From Clostridium simiarum (GTDB lineage: Bacteria; Bacillota; Clostridia; Clostridiales; Clostridiaceae): a stretch of 64,000 nucleotides of DNA. Positions 42,411 to 51,266 of the stretch are shown piece after piece. The notes beneath the pieces are model-generated. The model saw only the letters and a list, made by a program, of their open reading frames with translations. It was not told the DNA's origin and searched no databases. The translations under genes were made by a program, and so were the position numbers. Position 1 is the stretch's first letter; each line of letters starts with the position of its first letter. Where the stretch lies: positions 213,713 to 277,712 of the forward strand of contig NZ_JAHLQL010000005.1 in NCBI RefSeq assembly GCF_018919175.1, in the 5' to 3' direction.

Positions 42411-43847
42411 TTAGATTCCTTCTTTATTCTCAGCTACTAATATATTAGAATTTCCTCTATTCTTCTTTATTTCTGTTATAGGACGTTTAAGCTCCTTAGA
42501 TAGAATGTCTACTACCCTGCTAGAACAAAAACCACTTTGACATCTACCCATACCAGCTCTTGTTCTTCTTTTTACACCGTCAAGAGTAGTAGCACCTAGA
42601 GGTCTTCTTATGGAATCTATTATTTCTCCCTCAGTTACAAGTTCACATCTACATATTATTTTACCATACTTAGGATCCTTAGCTATTAACTCTCTTCTCT
42701 CATCATTATTCATTTCTCTGAATCTCGGTATGGATTTCCTTATAGGATTAAAATCCTTATTTATTGAAGGCTTAAGTTTTTCTATTACTATGTTGCTTAC
42801 CATTTCCGCAATGGCAGGAGCACTAGAAAGTCCTGGGGATTCTATTCCTGCAGCATTTATAAATCCTCTAGCATCCTCTACTTCTCCTATTATAAAATCA
42901 TCCGTAGTGCTATGAGCCCTTAGTCCAGAGAAATTTGTTATTATTTGATTTAGAGGAATATTTTTAACACTTTTTCTGGATTTTTGCAATATATCATCAA
43001 GACCTTCCTTAGAAGTATTAAGATCTTCTTTATCATTTATATCTATAGCATTTGGACCTACTAAAAGGTTTCCATCTACTGTTGGAGTTACTAGCACTCC
43101 CTTACCCATATTACTTGGTAATTGGAATATAGTTCTTTTTATCATATCTCCTGCAGCTTTATCAAATAAGCAGTACTCTCCTCTTCTTGGAACTATTTCT
43201 AATTTATTTTTGCTTACCATATTGTTTATCTCATCTGCGAAAACACCAGCAGCATTTATTACAACTCTTGTATTTATGTCTCCCTTATTAGTATGGATCA
43301 CATATCCTTCTTCACTGCTAGTTATATTTTCTACCTTTGTATTTAATTTAAACTCCACTCCATTTTTAGCAGCATTTTCTGATAATGCAATGGTTAACTC
43401 ATAAGGACACACTATTCCACCTGTAGGAGCATAAAGAGCAGCTACAACTTCATCGCATAAATTAGGTTCCATTGCTAATATTTCTTCCTTTGACAATATC
43501 CTCATGTCTGGTACTCCGTTTATTTCACCCTGCTTTTTCAAATTTTCTAATCTATATTTACTTTCTTCTTCAAAACACAAAACAAAGGACCCATTTCTTT
43601 TAAATGGAAAATCTAATTCTTCTGCAAGTTTATCAAACATAGCATTTCCTTTAGCATTTAGCTTACCCTTTAATGTATCTGGCTTTGCATCATAACCTGC
43701 ATGGATTATAGCACTATTAGCCTTAGTAGTTCCTGAGGATACATCTTCAGTTTTTTCTATAATACAAGTTTTTAATTGATATTTGCTTAATTCTCTCCCT
43801 ATAGAAGCTCCTACTACACCAGCTCCAATAATAATAACATCAAACAT
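42411..43847 (-). CDS. glpA: GlpA-like FAD-dependent dehydrogenase with BFD-type [2Fe-2S] domain
   Basis: Protein of 478 residues. A DAO/GlpA-type flavoprotein domain (VIIIGAGVVGASIGREL, GRDL-like substrate region SGTTKANSAIIHAGYD) is followed by a C-terminal BFD-like module with four Cys (CRCE and GRCQSGFC). It should oxidise glycerol 3-phosphate; the related L-2-hydroxyglutarate oxidases are an alternative. ATG 43847 follows GGAGGG. No glpK or glpF is in the window, but the attenuator upstream is of the kind controlled by glycerol antiterminators. Confidence 0.8.
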   Translation of the reverse strand: MFDVIIIGAGVVGASIGRELSKYQLKTCIIEKTEDVSSGTTKANSAIIHAGYDAKPDTLKGKLNAKGNAMFDKLAEELDFPFKRNGSFVLCFEEESKYRLENLKKQGEINGVPDMRILSKEEILAMEPNLCDEVVAALYAPTGGIVCPYELTIALSENAAKNGVEFKLNTKVENITSSEEGYVIHTNKGDINTRVVINAAGVFADEINNMVSKNKLEIVPRRGEYCLFDKAAGDMIKRTIFQLPSNMGKGVLVTPTVDGNLLVGPNAIDINDKEDLNTSKEGLDDILQKSRKSVKNIPLNQIITNFSGLRAHSTTDDFIIGEVEDARGFINAAGIESPGLSSAPAIAEMVSNIVIEKLKPSINKDFNPIRKSIPRFREMNNDERRELIAKDPKYGKIICRCELVTEGEIIDSIRRPLGATTLDGVKRRTRAGMGRCQSGFCSSRVVDILSKELKRPITEIKKNRGNSNILVAENKEGI

Positions 43848-43881
43848 TGAAAACCCTCCATTCTTTGTCAAATGATAAAAC

Positions 43882-43928
43882 AAAAAAGAGAACAAAATTT
43901 AAGTAAACTACTTAAATCTGGTTCTCTT
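43882..43928 (-). promoter_or_regulatory. Leader terminator/attenuator of the glp-like operon
   Basis: In mRNA sense a long hairpin pairs AAGAGAAC with GTTCTCTT and ATTTAAGTA with TACTTAAAT, then T4GT4. It lies between the promoter and the ribosome site, 35 nt before the ATG, so it must be read through for expression. Glycerol operons of Firmicutes are controlled this way by GlpP; that GlpP acts here is inference. Confidence 0.65.
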
Positions 43929-43979
43929 CTACTCCACCAAAATTTAAAATGAAATATTTAATTTATAATTATTGTCTTA

Positions 43980-44008
43980 ATTTTATCACAATATAGTTTT
44001 TAATTCAA
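43980..44008 (-). promoter_or_regulatory. Promoter of the glp-like operon
   Basis: Minus strand TTGAAT (44003-44008), 17 bp, TAAAAT (43980-43985), giving a leader that contains the attenuator at 43882-43928. Confidence 0.55.
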
Positions 44009-44049
44009 TAGTGTTAACAATATATTTGAAATAATGACCTTTATATCTT

Positions 44050-45033
44050 TCAAAAGTCCTTATAAAAATACTCTATAGTCTCCTCTATAACTCCTTCTTT
44101 ATAAGTAACTATCTTCAATGCTCTTCCATTAGTATTATAGTAGCATTGTTGAAGAATATTTCCCTCTTCATCCTGTACCACGGTTTTACAAGGTAATGTT
44201 TTATTTCCTTCATAAAACTTCTTTTCCATTAAAAATAATATATTAAAATCTTCTATACCATTTTTTACAGACCTCCCTTTTATAGTTATAGGTCTGTACT
44301 CACAAATATTTCTGCCCTCTATATCATATAAAAATTCTCCTATAAAAACTTCCTTAAATTCATTATTCTCTTTTATTAATTGAAATGCTATATTATCCTT
44401 TACTTTTATAGTATCACTATGTTCCTTACAGCTACATTCTATCCATTTATAATTATAAAGTATTCTTCCTATAGCATTTCCTATAGAATCTTTTATAAGA
44501 ACTTCCCTCAAATCTTCATCCTCATCATAGCTAAATAGCTCTTCAAGTTCTATATCTTCACAACGTTTAATCTTAGACAATTTACCTGTTTCATCATAAA
44601 AATATTGACTTTTACTTAATACACTATCAGAAGTTATATCTATCCTTCTTATCATTTCGTCGCAGACTTTTTTTCCTTCTCTATCATATTCGCAAAATTG
44701 TACTATATTAGCCGCAAACCCCTTACTATCTATTTCTTTAAAGTTTTTTTCCTCATTATAGCTTATTTCATTAATATATTCTATAGATCCATTTCCATTT
44801 TTATTTACTACTTTTTCTAAATACTTTTCTTCATTATATCTATATTCTTTAATAGTTAAAACATTGTTCTTATTATCTTTATTTATTTCCTTAACTTCAC
44901 CTTCTCTAAATTTTCTTTCATGTACCCTCTTAATAAAGCCTTTTCCATCAGTTTCTATTTTTTTAATCCATAGTTTGTCCCATAAATTTATTGTTTTTAT
45001 ATCATTAAAAAAATTAAATAGGTTATCTAGCAA
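44050..45033 (-). CDS. Unrecognised protein with YD-like beta repeats
   Basis: Acidic protein of 327 residues that I cannot assign. It repeats a strand pattern in which Tyr or Phe plus Asp/Asn and Gly recur about every 20-35 residues: YFYDETGKLSKIKR, FLYDIEGRNI, CYYNTNGRALKIVTYKEG. This resembles YD/RHS or MORN-like repeats. There is no signal peptide or membrane helix, so unlike RHS toxins it looks cytosolic. The start is a TTG at 45033 behind GAGGTG. It is a single gene. Confidence 0.65.
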   Translation of the reverse strand: MLDNLFNFFNDIKTINLWDKLWIKKIETDGKGFIKRVHERKFREGEVKEINKDNKNNVLTIKEYRYNEEKYLEKVVNKNGNGSIEYINEISYNEEKNFKEIDSKGFAANIVQFCEYDREGKKVCDEMIRRIDITSDSVLSKSQYFYDETGKLSKIKRCEDIELEELFSYDEDEDLREVLIKDSIGNAIGRILYNYKWIECSCKEHSDTIKVKDNIAFQLIKENNEFKEVFIGEFLYDIEGRNICEYRPITIKGRSVKNGIEDFNILFLMEKKFYEGNKTLPCKTVVQDEEGNILQQCYYNTNGRALKIVTYKEGVIEETIEYFYKDF

Positions 45034-45178
45034 GGATACTCACCTCTTCCCAATGTTTATCATATATTTATATCATTTATAATGGAATATATGTAAATTT
45101 ATTCCTAAGACTAATATTTACATTATATTATATATATATTATATACGCAACAAAGGGTTAAAGGATTACGAATTTGTA

Positions 45179-45224
45179 AATAAAGGTTGAAAATCATGTT
45201 ATACCTTAATTTTCAATCTTTATT
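45179..45224. terminator. Hairpin between 45.03 and 45.30 kb
   Basis: AATAAAGGTTGAAAAT pairs with ATTTTCAATCTTTATT over a 14-nt loop, followed by CT5. The rest of this 262-bp gap shows nothing clear. Confidence 0.6.
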
Positions 45225-45295
45225 CTTTTTCTAACAAGGGATATTTTATTTAAGGTCAATGTAAAATTAAATCTTTAATTGAAATGAAACTTATG

Positions 45296-45799
45296 CTACT
45301 TTGTAATTATTTCCCCATCTGTAGATATTACTATTTCTTCAAAGGATATATCTCTACCTACTCTATTTATAGCCTTAACTATTATTTCCTTCATATCCAT
45401 GCAACAAGGCACTTCCATACGCACTAGTGTTATGGCATTTATATGATTTATACTTAGTATTTCTTTTATTTTACTTTCATAAACCTCCTTGTGCTCTGAT
45501 TTTGGACAGGCTATTAATGTAGTTTTACCCTTTATAAAGTCCTTATGAAAGTTGCCATAGGCGTAAGCTGTGCAATCTGCTGCTATAAGTAGCTCATCCT
45601 TTTTAAAAGCTAAAGCCCATGGACTTATAATATTTAGTTTTATTGGCCACTGCATTAGCTCTGAAGAAATATGAAATTCTTCTGTATTCTCTTCCCTTAT
45701 TTCAGTTTTTCTATCTACATTAAATCCTTCAAAAGGATCAAAATCTAATGAAAATTGCATTCTTTTAGTAGATTTTTCTTTGTTTTCATCTATACTCAT
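45296..45799 (-). CDS. Conserved Cys protein resembling the C-terminal half of clostridial ferredoxin-type proteins
   Basis: Protein of 167 residues. The segments MQWPIKLNIISPWA, IAADCTAYAYGNFHKDFIKGKT, ACPKSE and MEVPCCM match, from memory, the C-terminal domain of proteins that begin with a 4Fe-4S ferredoxin module. Here that module is absent and replaced by a charged stretch of about 45 residues. The conserved Cys (ADC, ACP, PCC) remain and could bind a metal or cluster. Function unknown. AAGGGGAG precedes the ATG. Confidence 0.6.
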   Translation of the reverse strand: MSIDENKEKSTKRMQFSLDFDPFEGFNVDRKTEIREENTEEFHISSELMQWPIKLNIISPWALAFKKDELLIAADCTAYAYGNFHKDFIKGKTTLIACPKSEHKEVYESKIKEILSINHINAITLVRMEVPCCMDMKEIIVKAINRVGRDISFEEIVISTDGEIITK

Positions 45800-45915
45800 T
45801 TAAAAACTCTCCCCTTAACATGAACTTACTACTGAATAGTATAACTCAATTTTAATCTTTAAATCAGTATCCAATGTTACCTATATACTTTCAAATATTT
45901 CTTTTAAATTATTTC

Positions 45916-46035
45916 TGCAGAACCAATATCTCCCCTCTTGTGTGAATCACTTAAGCAGGTAACCAAATCTACGATTTGATGGTAGTCGCTTACTCCTCGA
46001 GTACTCATCTGAAGTCATGAAGATGAGTTTCCTTA
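45916..46035. repeat. Dispersed stem-loop repeat, copy A
   Basis: Reads in inverted orientation relative to the copies at 53.4 and 54.7 kb. It contains the stem ACTCATCT/AGATGAGT (46003-46010 with 46021-46028, 10-nt loop) and CAAATC-TAC-GATTTG (45964-45978), plus the linker equivalents of CTGCTTAAGTGATTCACA. Its outer CAAGA stem is degraded. It fills most of the gap between 45800 and 46066. Confidence 0.7.
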
Positions 46036-46066
46036 ATACACTATTAGCAATGAGATAAAAATATAT

Positions 46067-46106
46067 AAAAATCCCCACTTTAATTTTTATTAAAGTGGGG
46101 ATTTTT
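46067..46106 (-). terminator. Terminator of the hut operon
   Basis: Perfect 18-bp stem (AAAATCCCCACTTTAAT and complement) with a 4-nt loop and flanking A/T runs on both sides, 31 bp after the hutI stop. Confidence 0.88.
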
Positions 46107-46137
46107 ATTATTTAATTTAATGATTATCCTTTTAAAT

Positions 46138-47385
46138 TTAGGCTTTGCTATAAACTATTCTGCCCTTCTTAATTACCTTCTCTACAGTATTTACTCCTAT
46201 ATTATATGGAATAAACTTATAGGATGGGTATTTCAGCATTACCATATCTGCTTTCTTTCCTACATCTATACTGCCTATACTTTCTGCTCTATGAATAGCT
46301 GCTGCCGCATTTATAGTAAGAGCAGTTATAGACTCTTCTATAGTTAAATTCATTTGAAGACAAGAAAGTGCAAATAATAAAGGTATTGAATTAGTAAAAC
46401 AGCTACCTGGATTAAAATCTGTAGCTAATGCAACGGCACACCCCTTATCTATCATCTCTCTTCCCCTTGCAAAAGATTCTCTTAAGCTAAAAGCAGTACA
46501 AGGAAGTAAAGTTGCTACCACTCCTGCTTTTGCCATAGCCCCTATACCTTCATCGGAAGCCTGCAATAGGTGATCCGCTGAAATAGCTGACAATTCTGCC
46601 GAAAGCTCTGCTCCACCTAATTGAACTATTTCATCTGCATGAAGTTTAAGTTTCATGCCAAGGCTTTTAGCAGCTTTTAATATACGTCTTGATTGCTCTA
46701 TAGAAAATACATTCTTTTCACAAAATACATCACAAAATTCCGCATTATCCTTAACCTTAGGTAAAACTTCATTTATTATAAATTCTACATACTCTTCTGT
46801 TCTACCTTTGTATTCTGCTGGTGTAGCATGGGCTCCTAAGAATGTAGACACTACATCAATTTCATGATCCTTATTTAATCTTTCCATAACCTTTAGTTGT
46901 TTTAACTCTGTTTCTAGATCTAATCCATAACCGCTTTTTCCTTCCACAGTGGTTACCCCAAATTCAAGCATAGAGTTTAGCCTTTCCTTGCCTAAAGCAT
47001 AAAGTTCTTCCTCTGTAGCTTCTCTTGTACTCTTTACTGTATTTACTATACCTCCACCTCTTTCCATAATGGACATATAGCTATCGCCCTTTAATCTCCA
47101 CGAAAACTCTTCTGCTCTATATCCTCCAAATATGAAATGAGTATGAGGATCTACAAATCCAGGAAGTATAGTTTTTCCCTCTGCAGATATAACTTCATAT
47201 TGGCTTTCATCTATATCTTTTAATATCTCTTCTGTAGCACCTACTGCTTTTATAATTTCATTTTCTATGATTATAGAAGCGTTATATATCACTCCTATAT
47301 CCTTCATAGCTTCTCCTTTTTTTTCTTTAAAACCTGTACACGTAACTACCTCAGAAGCATTTTTTATTATTACCTTATCCTTCAT
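46138..47385 (-). CDS. hutI: Imidazolonepropionase HutI
   Basis: Amidohydrolase of 415 residues for the third step of histidine degradation, opening 4-imidazolone-5-propionate to formiminoglutamate. Metal ligands are visible in PGFVDPHTHFIFGG and KLHADEIV, and the substrate region in GKSGYGLDLETE. It is the last gene of hutU-ftcD-hutI, 5 bp after ftcD. Confidence 0.93.
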   Translation of the reverse strand: MKDKVIIKNASEVVTCTGFKEKKGEAMKDIGVIYNASIIIENEIIKAVGATEEILKDIDESQYEVISAEGKTILPGFVDPHTHFIFGGYRAEEFSWRLKGDSYMSIMERGGGIVNTVKSTREATEEELYALGKERLNSMLEFGVTTVEGKSGYGLDLETELKQLKVMERLNKDHEIDVVSTFLGAHATPAEYKGRTEEYVEFIINEVLPKVKDNAEFCDVFCEKNVFSIEQSRRILKAAKSLGMKLKLHADEIVQLGGAELSAELSAISADHLLQASDEGIGAMAKAGVVATLLPCTAFSLRESFARGREMIDKGCAVALATDFNPGSCFTNSIPLLFALSCLQMNLTIEESITALTINAAAAIHRAESIGSIDVGKKADMVMLKYPSYKFIPYNIGVNTVEKVIKKGRIVYSKA

Positions 47386-47390
47386 TCCTA

Positions 47391-48296
47391 CTACTCCATT
47401 AATCTATTTTCTAAAACTTGATCTAAGGAGAAGTCTTCTATTCCCATGTAATAAACTGCTGTATCAATTAAAGCTTCCATAGGTAAGAGTCCTATAACTT
47501 CGCTACCTACTACATTTACACCATATCTTTTAGCTTCCATTTTAACCATTTCAAAGGCCCTATATATAGCTGTCTTAGTATAATCTGTAAGATTCATGGA
47601 TACTTGAGTTATTCCTCTTTCTTTTAGTTCAACGCCCATAGCTTTACAGAATCTTAATCCTCCTCCTATGAATCTAACATTTTTTGCTATACTACTAGCT
47701 ATATCTAAATTTGGAGTATCTAAGTTCACATTAAAAGCAACTAATGGCATTCTAGCACCTATAGCAGTAACTCCAGCAGTTTCATGAACCTTGTCTGGAC
47801 CAAAGTCTGGTTTCCAGTTAGGATCTTGGAACTTTTCATTCATTCCCTCAAATTCACCTTTTCTAACCTTTGCAAGATTTTCTCTCTCTGCTCGTGAAGC
47901 AGCCTTTTCATATAAATAAATTGGTAGATTAAACTTTTCTGATACCTCTTTAGCCAGTTGTTTTGCAAGATCTATAGCCTCTTCCATAGTTACATTTTTT
48001 ATAGGAATAAAAGGTACTACATCTGTTGCTCCCATTCTTGGATGCTGTCCCTTATGTTCTCTCATATCTATAACTTCTATAGCCTTTCCCATAGCTTCTA
48101 ATACTGCATCCTTTAATGCTATTGGTTCTCCAACCACAGTAACAACTAATCTATTGTGATCTTCGTCTCTACTGTAATCCAATAACTTTACTCCTTCTTT
48201 TCCTCTGAAGGCTCCTATAATTTTTTCTATTTTTTCTAAATCTCTACCTTCACTAAAGTTTGGAACACACTCAATTATTTTTCTATCATTACTCAT
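47391..48296 (-). CDS. ftcD: Glutamate formimidoyltransferase
   Basis: Protein of 301 residues beginning IIECVPNFSEGRD, the FtcD N-domain signature, with DYSRDEDHNRLVVT and HKGQHPRMGATDVVPF. It transfers the formimino group of formiminoglutamate to tetrahydrofolate. The cyclodeaminase domain of the animal enzyme is absent, so a separate cyclodeaminase would be needed and is not in the window. ATG 48296 follows AAAGGATGG. Confidence 0.92.
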   Translation of the reverse strand: MSNDRKIIECVPNFSEGRDLEKIEKIIGAFRGKEGVKLLDYSRDEDHNRLVVTVVGEPIALKDAVLEAMGKAIEVIDMREHKGQHPRMGATDVVPFIPIKNVTMEEAIDLAKQLAKEVSEKFNLPIYLYEKAASRAERENLAKVRKGEFEGMNEKFQDPNWKPDFGPDKVHETAGVTAIGARMPLVAFNVNLDTPNLDIASSIAKNVRFIGGGLRFCKAMGVELKERGITQVSMNLTDYTKTAIYRAFEMVKMEAKRYGVNVVGSEVIGLLPMEALIDTAVYYMGIEDFSLDQVLENRLME

Positions 48297-48389
48297 ATTA
48301 AAGTCCATCCTTTCTTTGGTACATTTATATATTGTCCATTTAAATTATTTCTTTAATTAAAGAGTTAGAGCTATTTTCACTCTTAACCC

Positions 48390-50426
48390 TTAATTATTCA
48401 ACTTATTAAAAGCTTTTTCTATAACATTTTCCACTAAGTCTTCTTTTGGTATAAAGGGTAACGTTATATGATCTTCTCCTGATTTCATCTTATTATATTC
48501 CATACTTGTACTTATAGAGTTTTCATTTCTAGCCCAAGCTCTTCTTGCTACTCCTCCCATTACATCCCAGGGCATAGCAGTTTTTATTATATTATCTACT
48601 TTCTCACTACCATCTAAAACAAGACCAAATCCTCCATTTATAGACTTACCTATACCAACGCCTCCTCCATTATGAAGGGCTATAAGACTCATTCCTCTAG
48701 CGGCATTTCCAGCATAACATTGAACTGCCATATCAGCCATTATATTACTTCCGTCTTTTATGTTAGAAGTCTCTCTAAAAGGTGAATCCGTTCCACTTAC
48801 ATCATGATGGTCTCTTCCTAGCATTATAGGTCCAACTTCACCCTTCCTAACCATTTCATTGAATCTTAAAGCTATTTTTGTTCTTCCCATAGCGTCTTGA
48901 TATAATATTCTTGCTTCTGTTCCTACCACTAGCTTATTATTTTCTGCATCTCTTATCCATACATAGTTGTCTCTATCTTGGGCTCTTCTATTTGGATCTA
49001 TACAATCCATAGCTGCCTTATCAGTTTTTATAAGATCTTCATGTTTTCCACTTAAACATACCCATCTAAAAGGTCCATATCCATAATCAAACAACTCTGG
49101 CCCCATTATATCCTCTACATATGAAGGGAATATAAATCCATCTTTTTCATCTACCCCATTTTTAGCTATTTCTTTAACACCTGCATCGTAAACAGCCTTC
49201 ATAAAGGAATTTCCATAATCAAAGAAATAGGTCCCTCTATCAACTAGAACTTTTATAAGTTCATAATGTTTCCTTAAACTCTTATCTGCTAACTCTTTAA
49301 ATTTATCCCTGTCTTCTTTTAAAAGTTTCGTTCTTTCTTCAAAGCTTACTCCTTGAGGACAATATCCACCTTCATAAACTGCATGACAGGAAGTTTGATC
49401 TGATAATAATTCTATATGGAAATTATTATCCACTGCATATTGTAGCAAATCTACAACATTTCCATGATAAGCTATAGATATAGGCTCTTTTTTATCCATA
49501 TATTCTTTAGCAAAAGTAAATACTTCTTTTAAGTTTGATGATACCTTTGCAACCCATCCTTGATTATATCTTGTTTCTATTCTAGAATAATCTACCTCTG
49601 CAACTATACCTACTCCACCAGCTATCTCTATGGCCTTTGGCTGAGCTCCACTCATTCCTCCAAGCCCAGAGGATACAAATATATGACCTCTTAAATCCTC
49701 ATCTGGTCCTACCCCTAACTTTTGTCTTCCTGCATTCAATATTGTATTAAAGGTTCCATGAACTATTCCCTGTGGTCCTATATACATCCAACCTCCAGCA
49801 GTCATCTGTCCATAGTTAGCTACACCCATTTGCATAGCATAATGCCAGTCTTCGTTATTATCAAACATACCAATCATTAAAGCATTTGTTATTATAACTC
49901 TTGGAGCATCTGGTTTTGATTTAAAGAGCCCTAATGGGTGTCCTGATTCTATAACCAGAGTTTGTTCTTCTGTCATAACTTCTAGGTATTTTTTTATTAA
50001 TCTATATTGCATCCAATTCTGGCATACTTGTCCTGTTTCTCCATAGGTTACAAGCTCATAAGGATAAAGAGCTATTTCAAAATCTAAATTATTATCAATC
50101 ATAACTTGAAAAGCTTTTCCTTCTACACAGTTCCCTTTATATTCATCTATGGATTTACCATAGATTCTTCCCTCTGGCCTAAATCTATATCCATATATCC
50201 TTCCTCTAGTCATAAGCTCCTCCATAAATTCTGGAGCTAAAACCTCATGATATTTTTCTGGTATATATCTTAATGCATTTTTTAAGGCTGTTTCTGTTTG
50301 TTTCTTCGTAAGAGTAAATCCTCTGTCCGGAGCACGTCTTATGCCTTCTTTAAATTCAGGCATCTCCGGAAGCACATCATCTAACTTTATGGTCATTGCT
50401 TCTGAAATATCTACATTGCTTATCAT
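48390..50426 (-). CDS. hutU: Urocanate hydratase HutU
   Basis: NAD-dependent protein of 678 residues, longer than the roughly 550-residue type of Bacillus but normal for the long anaerobe type. It converts urocanate to imidazolonepropionate. Visible regions include GYRFRPEGRIYGKSIDEY, GGWMYIGPQGIVHGT, SSGLGGMSGAQPKA and LIALHNGGGVGIGKSINGG (listed in parts). ATG 50426 follows AAAGGGTGG. No histidine ammonia-lyase gene is adjacent. Confidence 0.93.
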   Translation of the reverse strand: MISNVDISEAMTIKLDDVLPEMPEFKEGIRRAPDRGFTLTKKQTETALKNALRYIPEKYHEVLAPEFMEELMTRGRIYGYRFRPEGRIYGKSIDEYKGNCVEGKAFQVMIDNNLDFEIALYPYELVTYGETGQVCQNWMQYRLIKKYLEVMTEEQTLVIESGHPLGLFKSKPDAPRVIITNALMIGMFDNNEDWHYAMQMGVANYGQMTAGGWMYIGPQGIVHGTFNTILNAGRQKLGVGPDEDLRGHIFVSSGLGGMSGAQPKAIEIAGGVGIVAEVDYSRIETRYNQGWVAKVSSNLKEVFTFAKEYMDKKEPISIAYHGNVVDLLQYAVDNNFHIELLSDQTSCHAVYEGGYCPQGVSFEERTKLLKEDRDKFKELADKSLRKHYELIKVLVDRGTYFFDYGNSFMKAVYDAGVKEIAKNGVDEKDGFIFPSYVEDIMGPELFDYGYGPFRWVCLSGKHEDLIKTDKAAMDCIDPNRRAQDRDNYVWIRDAENNKLVVGTEARILYQDAMGRTKIALRFNEMVRKGEVGPIMLGRDHHDVSGTDSPFRETSNIKDGSNIMADMAVQCYAGNAARGMSLIALHNGGGVGIGKSINGGFGLVLDGSEKVDNIIKTAMPWDVMGGVARRAWARNENSISTSMEYNKMKSGEDHITLPFIPKEDLVENVIEKAFNKLNN

Positions 50427-50679
50427 AAAAACCACCCTTTCTGAAATATTTTAAATATTCCCTAATATTTAAATATCCATACAATTATATTTTATATGTT
50501 AAATTCAGAATAATCCACATATTCTTTAAACCTTGTTTTTTTTTTCGAATATATGAATAGATAGTGCCTCTTATAAAAAAACTATCTAGTATTCAAAAAC
50601 TTTTTTGATAAATTGTTAAAATTTATTAAGTTATGACTGTAGTCATAATAGTTATCACTATAATTATTACTTTAATCAT

Positions 50680-50708
50680 TTTACAATTTCTATGCGATGT
50701 AATAGAAT
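50680..50708 (+). promoter_or_regulatory. Promoter of the LiaI-like membrane protein gene
   Basis: TTTACA (50680-50685), 17 bp, TAGAAT (50703-50708). The 320-bp gap from 50427 also holds a TATGAC-TGTA-GTCATA palindrome near 50632-50647, 33 bp upstream of this -35, and a weak hairpin near 50545-50590. Confidence 0.5.
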
Positions 50709-50746
50709 TTATATATAGAATAAATCTTGCAGAGGAGTGGAAATAA

Positions 50747-51241
50747 ATGAAAAAAAGTAATATGACCTTTGGTATTGTATTAATACTTATAGGCTTAGGA
50801 TCTTTAATAAATAGAATTTTCTTTATAGATATTATTAGTTTTAAGAATCTTTGGCCTCTTTTTCTATTGATACCAGGAATAATGTTTGAAGTAAGATATT
50901 TTGAAACAAGAAAGGATCCAGGCATACTAGTACCTGGTGGAATATTAACTACTCTAGGTGTATTGTTTTTACTAGAAAATCTTACAAACTGGCAACTTAA
51001 ACAATATATATGGCCTTTATACCCTCTTTCCGTGGCAGTAGGATTATTTCAATTATACTGGTTCGGAAATAGAGAAAGAGGACTTTTAATTCCAGTGTTT
51101 ATCTTGACTCTAGTTTCTACCATATCACTAATAAATCAATTATTTAGTCAAGTATTCTATTGGATGAATTACAAAATAATCTTCCCAATAATTTTAATAG
51201 CTATAGGCTTATATATATTATTTAATGAATGGAAAAGATAG
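50747..51241 (+). CDS. Small polytopic membrane protein (LiaI/LiaF-like TM region)
   Basis: Protein of 164 residues, almost entirely five or six short helices in pairs (TFGIVLILIGLGSLIN, LWPLFLLIPGIMFEV, GGILTTLGVLFLLENL, YPLSVAVGLFQLYWFG). The W-P-L/Y-P-L repeats between helices are those of the LiaI-LiaF-like membrane region. The family links to cell-envelope stress sensing, but there is no lia two-component gene adjacent. AGAGGAG precedes the ATG. Confidence 0.7.
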   Translation: MKKSNMTFGIVLILIGLGSLINRIFFIDIISFKNLWPLFLLIPGIMFEVRYFETRKDPGILVPGGILTTLGVLFLLENLTNWQLKQYIWPLYPLSVAVGLFQLYWFGNRERGLLIPVFILTLVSTISLINQLFSQVFYWMNYKIIFPIILIAIGLYILFNEWKR

Positions 51242-51266
51242 AGAGAAAATTCTCTCTATCTTTTTT
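51233..51266. terminator. Bidirectional terminator between membrane protein and fbp
   Basis: AAAAGATAGAGAGA pairs perfectly with TCTCTCTATCTTTT over a 4-nt loop. It overlaps the 3' ends of both convergent genes. Confidence 0.88.
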
